Assembly: GCA_027924585.1 (NCBI GenBank)
Contig: BSBM01001719.1
Location: 9,172,001-9,236,000, forward strand
DNA from: Larix kaempferi
Lineage: Eukaryota; Streptophyta; Pinopsida; Pinales; Pinaceae
Length of the DNA: 64,000 nucleotides
Direction of reading: 5' to 3'
The notes beneath the pieces are model-generated. The model saw only the letters and a list, made by a program, of their open reading frames with translations. It did no database searches and was not told the origin of the DNA. Below are positions 58,304 through 64,000 of this stretch, in pieces (within the stretch, counting starts at the first letter, position 1; each line of letters starts with the position of its first letter). Made by a program: the position numbers and the translations under genes.

Positions 58304-60518
58304 ATGGAAACAGTCCAGAATGTAGACGGTGCTAAGGATAGGGATGCTTTGGAAGATAGAGACATGGACATATTTGATACTTCAATTAGGTTATCAGTTG
58401 CAGATATTAAGGTTAAATTGAAGAGTTTGCAAGAGGAATGTTTGGATGTGCATAGAGATAACCAGTCGTCCCTCTTATCGTTTTTCCATGACCAAATTGT
58501 TTCATTTTTAGATTTTGCGTCCTCATGCACATCCAATTACTCAGAAGTTGAGCGAGCCATTATGAATGCCCCTAAAACCAGAATAGTTTGTCAGATAGAA
58601 CCCTCACTCATAAGAGATTCCCTAGAAGTCCCTGTGTCCCAAACTCCTGAACCAGAAATCTTTTCTGATAATTTAATTATAGACCTATATCACCAGTCGT
58701 CCCCTGAGAATAACAAATTTTCATGACTTCTTGCCTTCAACTAGATTTGGAAATTACCAATACTCCCTATCCCATAGATATCAGTCTCTTTAACGAGAAC
58801 ACTCAGCTTGTTATTTCTCTATTGGCTTTGTTTATAGGTTTTGACACGGATGCATGGGTGATTGAATTTCAGTTAAGTTTGTTATTTAGAATGAGCATGG
58901 GTTCACCCGAAGATGAAAGTAATCAGACACCTTGTCTCAAATTTGAGGAGTTTTGGGCTGAAAGCATTCACTTACAGATGGTGAATTTTCATAGCCTAAG
59001 GTAGTTTAGGTTTTAATCACACCTGATGAAGATGGTCATGTTCGCTAGTCGAGAAGAATCACATTTTCCAGAAATAATTTTTACAAGTCCAGTGGAAGAT
59101 AATATGTTTAACTATATGAATTACATGCTATCAGAGATATATAGAATGATTTTGGGAGAAAATTTACCCAGAGTGTTACCTGAGATGAAGACCTTCTTGC
59201 AGTTGAGTACTGATTTGGCGGTAGGAGACTGGTTTTTATCAAAAGATCACACTGTTCTCAGGTTGATTGGTTTCAAACATTTGCCGTACATGTTATGAGC
59301 ATTTTTGACATTGAGAGTTTTTGCTCTTAAGTTTATTAGGCATAAATTGATTTTGGAAGATAATCGTTTTCTATTTTTCAAGAAAGCTAAGGATATAAAA
59401 TATTCTTTTATAGTAGGTCCATTTATTGTAAAGAATAAATATGCCATTTTGCACATAGAAAAATTATTAGAAGAAATAGATTTCAAAAAGGAAGTGTCCA
59501 TTGATTATGATCCCTTTCATGTCATTTCGAAAAGGATACAAAATAATCAGAATAAGGCTTTCGATCACCAGGAGGTAGAAGGGATGTCTGAAAAGGCCAA
59601 TTGGACATAGTATGAAAGTGAAGATGAAGCAAATACAAGTCCCCAAGGAAAAGAGCTGGTATTGACAGAAGATACAGGAGGAGAAGAAACTACAACGAGC
59701 ATTGTGGTTATGGGAGAAAAAATAAGTTTACAGGATGCAATTGATTTAGAAGATGAAGAGAAAGAAAAAGCAAAAAGACCTAAGTTGGATGAACAACAAG
59801 ATTTGATGTTACTTACAGATGGTGAAGAAAAAGGAGAAAACGAATATGTAATACCAAAGGTTCAAATACAAGAGTGTACATTTCAAGAGTATACATTTCA
59901 AAAGGCCAAGGAAGCCGGATACGCTAGTAAATTTCAAACTAGAGCAGATATGTATAGTAAATACAGCTAAGACAAGCAGGCTTCATCTCAATAGACTTAT
60001 AAATTATTTCCAAAAGTCAGAAGCTTGCTGAATTTAGATGTTAATTTGGTTACTATTCGAGATGTCAAAGAAAACACTTTAAATTTGGTAGTGTCATCAA
60101 GTGACAAGGTTACAGAAATGAAATTCAATTTGAAGAAGATTACTGTGCCCGAAAAAATTATTTTGCATAGTCAGACGGGGGAAGTGATATATGCTTTTTT
60201 TTGGAAGCAACTTTGGAAGTTGAGAAATTGAGAACCATGGTAGATACGTTAAACAATCAATTGAAACATGAAAAAGTGGAAAATAAATCATGCCAAAAAC
60301 AAATCAAGAAGTTTCAAATTGATTTGGTTGGAAGTGGCACTGGAGGAAATGCAGGAAAACAATTGCTAAAAGAAAAAGAAAATATAATCCAATAAATGAG
60401 AAAGAAATTAAAAATCCTGGAAAATCAGCTTATTAAAGGTTCTGAGTTGACCATATTGGAGTAGGAAAAATAAAAATGATCTAAAGATTTGGATGATGTG
60501 ACAACCAAGTTGTTGAAA
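58304..60518 (+). pseudogene. LTR-encoded coiled-coil protein, E3 copy, broken
   Basis: Homologue of the E2 frame, beginning METVQNVDGAKDRDALEDRDMD against METVQDINVFRSKDALEDRDED. Shared blocks in order are PYPIDISLFNENTQLV, FQLSLLFRM, FPEIIF, NYMLSEIYRMILGENLPRVLPEM, GDWFLSKDHTVLRL, the basic KAKRPKLDE and the coiled-coil QLKHEKVENKS. It has a frameshift near 58722, stops near 59002, 59296, 59608, 59968 and 60393, and a frameshift near 60215. The frame is cut at codon ...TTKLLK by E4 at 60519; the E2 equivalent is TAKMLK. The function is unknown. Confidence 0.85.
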
Positions 60519-62257
60519 TGTCATGTCCCTATTCAAATAATTGCATAGCAGGACAATCCCATCAATCCTACAAGTTCCCTAGGTTGGATGGGTACATTTG
60601 GAATTGTAATAAGGGAGAAAATGAATAATGTTTATACGTTATAATAGTTCAAGTATTTAATAAAAAAATTGAATAAATAAATTCGAGATAAATTCTAAGT
60701 GGCACTTAGTTTTGAAGACATATGGAGGATGTGGTACCCACACTAGCTTGATTTCTCACTGCTACATGGCATCTCTCTCTTTCCATTTCGAATCCATGAG
60801 AAGGAAAACATTATTGGGTGATTTGGTAAGTTCATACAAATGGCATTGATTATCTTAGGTTTAATTGGGATGGAATGGTAACCTCCATGGAAGATAAATA
60901 GTCAAATTAGAAGTTTGTGGACACTTGGGCTAGATTCCCTAGCCCCTATGACAACAATGATGAAGCATCTATGACATCTATGACAAATTTCAGATCTAAC
61001 TTCTGACATCTTACCATTATGGCATGTCAGCCTCAAAAATAGACTCCAATATGGTGCTCATGGGAGTTCGATAAGCCAAAGAGACTCCCACTCGAATTGG
61101 GAAAAGATGGAAGGTTGGGAACTAGGGAGACAAGTGGCAAATGTGGAATCTCTCATAAGTGGAAATATCTAGAAGCTAATGGGAGGAATTCAAACCATAG
61201 GAGGCTAGGTTTGGTTATAAAATACAGAAATTAAGGATGATAATGGCTTTTGATCATTTGAGAAAAATAGCATTTGTGAAGAGAGAGCTAGTGGATGACT
61301 AGTTTCTTGCCTTAGCCAATTTCGAGGGTGAAAGATTCCCATCCAAAGTTGGTGTTTGGAGAGGCCACTCAGGTATTTCATGGAGATTTCATGGAGTTTG
61401 TATTTGCAGGTGTAAGCTGCAGGGAAGCTCGTGGTTTCTTCGAGTGCAACACTTTCTCTCAACCATTTCCAGTTTTGATGGCATATTCTTGCTCCTTGAG
61501 GGATTGCGCTTTGGGTGAGCTATTGTAATTCTTGGGAGAGCTTATCATGATAAATTTCTGATTGTAATAATATTTATATACTCTATTATTCATATTCATA
61601 AATTCTCATGTCGAAATACCAAGTGGTTGTATGTAAAAATGATGATTAATGAGCAAACCATGACCATTTCCCCACTACATTGATGTATGTCATTGTAATG
61701 CTGATGATTTCAAATGAAAGAATGTTTATATGATATATTTATTATGAAAGGAATTCCATTGATGAGTATTACAAGATTCATATTCATCACTTAATCATTT
61801 CAAGTCATTTTACTCAGTTTATTTGCATTTGGAGAAGATTTGGTGTCATTTCCCCAAGGGTCGAACTAGTGATTTTTGTTGTTGTTTTGGAGAAGGATAG
61901 AACATAATTAATAACTGATTAATGGTGAAAATGATACATAAATAATTTACCTTAGATATCCCCTACCTATTTTCATAATTTAGAATGGGTTTGGAGGCAT
62001 TTGGACCTCAAATTGCTAGTTAAATGCCATGCTTTGTCCATCATCTAAAACCAGTGTGCAGAAGTATTTGGAGGGCCATAATTCACCCTTGAACATAATA
62101 TTCAAGTGTTAATATTAGTCACATACCTTCTTAGAATATTTTGGAGCATTTGGGTTAATTTGGAGACCTAGGCATCAAAACTAGTCAAAGGTTGAAAAAG
62201 AGAAAAAAAAGTGAAAAATTGGTCATTTTAATAAAATTTATTAAAAGGGACATTACA
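60519..62257 (+). repeat. 5' LTR of E4
   Basis: TGTCATGTCCC...GGGACATTACA, with an inverted match between ends (ATGTCCC/GGGACAT). GGTTATAAAATAC near 61213 is a TATA box. About 1.74 kb. Confidence 0.8.
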
Positions 62258-62259
62258 AG

Positions 62260-62272
62260 CAGTATCAAAGCA
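62260..62272 (+). other. E4 primer-binding site, mutated initiator Met type
   Basis: CAGTATCAAAGCA resembles TGGTATCAGAGCA with three mismatches, just after the LTR. Confidence 0.6.
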
Positions 62273-62287
62273 TGGTATTGGAACCTG

Positions 62288-63590
62288 ATGGTCTTAACAA
62301 GAAGTCAAAGAAATATACCACCACCCTTAGAACCAGAAGTTGAAAGTGTTTTTTTTGAAGGAGAGGTAGTAGAAGAAGAAGAGTGTTTTGTTAAGACCAT
62401 GGGTAGAGAGGAGGAAAACTCAAGACATAAGGAGGAATTTGTTGCAGCCTTAAAACCATTTTTTGATGAGATTTACATGGGTATGAAATACATGAGTAAA
62501 CAGATGATGAAAGGATTAGAATTGATGGCTAGCCAACTTGTAAGCAAAGGGATAATAGGAGACAACAGTAGTTCACACTCAGAAGAAAAGAAGAAAATGG
62601 GTGAGCATATTTTCTCAAGCACATGACCCCATAATAGACCTGATGAATTTCAAAGCACACCAAGGACTACTGCACCTAAATTTATTATACCCAAAGAAGA
62701 TCCTGGAATTCAATTGGATCTTAGTACAATAGCAAAAGAAAGGAATCAATTGAGTGAAGAATGTAAGACAAGTCTACCATTTGATCAGTACTTTACTGCT
62801 ACAAATAAACTAAAAAGGAAGGAGGAAAATAGGTCTCTATTCCAAAATAAAGAATTAAATTGTGCTATTGGTAAAATTTCACTTCCTACTTTTGATGGTT
62901 CCTCTCAAAATTCTGCTAACACTTGGATTCAAAAACTAGATGTGTATTTTCAGCTGAACCCTATGGTGGAAGATGATGCATTAAAAATGGCCATTTTGCA
63001 CTTGGAAGGAGATGCCAATCAATGGTGGTTTCATGGTATGAAAAATTTGGGGCATTATAAGGTTAATACATATGAAGAATTTGTTGACAGGGTACTAGAG
63101 ATATTTGAGCAAAAGGATCCAGAATTGCCTTTCAAGGAACTAGCTCAATTAAAGCAAACTGGGACCCCTATTGATTATATGATGGAATTTAAAAAATTAT
63201 CAGTTAAGGTGGTTGATGTATCTATGGGAAGGTTGGTATTGATGTTCACTGAAGGTTTGGTTGAACCCTTAAAAGGTTTGGTCAAATCCCACAAGCCAAC
63301 TACATTAAAAGATGCAATGAGCTTGATTAGGGATCTCCAAAATGCGCTTCCTAGAACACGATTTTCTCCCAAGCATAACTTCAAATTTGAAAAGAAACCT
63401 TGGAAAAGAGATGCATATGATAAGAAAACTTGGAAAAGAGATTCATTTGAAAAGAATAATAAAGAAGGACTAAACAGGGATGAACTTTGAAAAAAGAAAT
63501 TGTGTTTCACATGCTTCCAACCATGGACACCGGGGCACAAATGTACTAATGGAAAGGCTCAATACATAGAAGTATTTTCTGATAATGTTG
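62288..63590 (+). pseudogene. E4 Gag
   Basis: Starts MVLTRSQRNIPPP at 62288; the upstream frame is ignored because this is the usual Gag start. It has a stop at 62624-62626, an open capsid at 62714-63490 (KISLPTFDGSSQNSANTWIQKLD, LHLEGDANQWW, DPELPFKELAQLKQTGTPIDYM), a stop at 63488-63490, then the zinc knuckle CFTCFQPWTPGHKC near 63503. The knuckle form C-x-x-C-(x)7-H-x-C is that of chromoviruses. A Lys-rich WKRDxYDKKTWKRD repeat precedes the knuckle. Confidence 0.85.
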
Positions 63591-63689
63591 AGTCTGAAGG
63601 GGGTATGGATGAAGAAGTACATATTTCAAAACAAGAGGAGTCATATGAGTCAGCAATTGAAGAATAAAAGCAAGAAGAAAATCATCCCT

Positions 63690-64000
63690 CACCGGATAAA
63701 GCAAGAATGGTAGTACTTTCAGCAGTACCTTGTTATCACAGTATTGGATGCAAGGGTGTGGTATTGGGACAACGAGCTTCAATTTTGGTATATGGAGGGG
63801 CCTAACACAAATTCATTGATGCAGACATGGTGGAGAAAAGGAAGATACCTATTGAACCATTCGATGGCTTCACAGTTGTCATTCCAGGCCACAACACAAT
63901 GCAATGCAAAACATGGGTTCCAAAGCTACAAGTCACCGTAGGTAACTATACTTTTGTTGATAGTTTTTATGTGGTTGATGTTGCTGATACTAATGTGTTT
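63690..64000 (+). pseudogene. E4 aspartic protease, start only
   Basis: The active-site loop reads VYGGA-stop-HKFID, where chromoviruses carry VDGGATHNFID. The catalytic Asp is Tyr and the next Thr codon is a stop (63800 region). Then DGFTVVIPGHNTMQCKT and LQVTVGNYTFVDSFYVVDVADTNVF run to the window end. It is inactive. Confidence 0.75.

Larger units (their letters stand above)
49763..60518 (+). mobile_element. E3: Tat/Athila-related element with gene-bearing LTRs
   Basis: Order: truncated 5' LTR (49763-50699), primer-binding site, gag, protease, extra RNase H, RT, RNase H and integrase (to 56845), then the 3' LTR from about 57327. The 3' LTR carries the coiled-coil gene and is interrupted by E4 at 60519. 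All frames have stops. Its LTR ends and gene relate it to E2. Confidence 0.8.
57327..60518 (+). repeat. E3 3' LTR, left part, interrupted by E4
   Basis: Starts TGTTAACCAGC (E2 starts TGTTGGCACCAGG), then a lead region with AAGTGGTATGGGAAACCACT as in E2, TATA box 1 at 58121 and the gene from 58304. The R-U5 end is outside or beyond E4. Confidence 0.7.
60519..64000 (+). mobile_element. E4: chromovirus-type element inserted in E3 gene
   Basis: LTR, primer-binding site, gag and protease, truncated by the window edge. The insertion splits the E3 coiled-coil frame. The probable duplicated target is TGAAA (60514-60518), not verifiable because the other end lies outside. Confidence 0.8.

Noticed and set aside
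61205-61528. Short frames in the E4 LTR
   Set aside because: No family motifs, opposing frames overlap, and they lie over the LTR TATA box region.
1-64000. tRNA or rRNA genes
   Set aside because: Only primer-binding sites, 13-18 bases long, resemble tRNA ends. I saw no cloverleaf or ribosomal sequence.

Overview
The window reads as a stretch of large, repeat-rich plant nuclear DNA, most likely from a conifer or other gymnosperm (inference). It is built almost entirely from Ty3/gypsy LTR retrotransposons, in both orientations and inserted into one another. I found no convincing host gene, tRNA, rRNA or CRISPR array. Most coding regions carry stops and frameshifts. The exceptions are one very young element (25.3-34.4 kb) and one nearly intact long reading frame (17.2-20.4 kb).

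Layout. 1-2.1 kb: gag/protease remnant (N). 2.1-7.8 kb: degenerate coiled-coil gene (A) with its flanks. 7.85-10.9 kb: 3' spacer, polypurine tract and LTR of an element related to the young one. 11-40.3 kb: an Athila-like element (M) on the minus strand, split by two insertions. The first, E2 (16255-21309, target-site duplication GGGTG), is a single 5.05-kb LTR-like unit carrying an approximately 1,068-codon frame. The second, O (21717-35277, duplication GGAAG), is an internally deleted chromovirus-type element, itself split by Y (25259-34385, duplication CCCAT), a young gag-only element. Crossing the E2 or O junctions with one duplication copy removed keeps M's frame open, so this nesting is firm. 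40.3-43.9 kb: pol of an element P. 43.9-49.76 kb: LTR, extra ORF, gag, protease and gag-like domain of an element G. 49.76-60.5 kb: a Tat/Athila-related element E3 with an extra RNase H between protease and reverse transcriptase. 60.5-64 kb: a chromovirus-type element E4 inserted in E3's 3' LTR.

Main result. E2 and E3 share a family of LTRs of about 5 kb that contain a long protein-coding gene inside the LTR, upstream of the promoter and R-U5. The evidence is threefold. E2 is bounded by an exact 5-bp duplication and TG...CA ends but has no internal LTR pair. The E3 5' LTR remnant, directly before a tRNA-Asp-type primer-binding site, still encodes the last ~28 residues of the same protein. The E3 3' LTR carries the gene after pol. 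The gene has its own upstream TATA box, a conserved N-terminal globular region, a basic nuclear-localisation-like motif and C-terminal coiled coils. A third, more diverged homologue lies at 3.7-6.9 kb. I do not recognise the protein.
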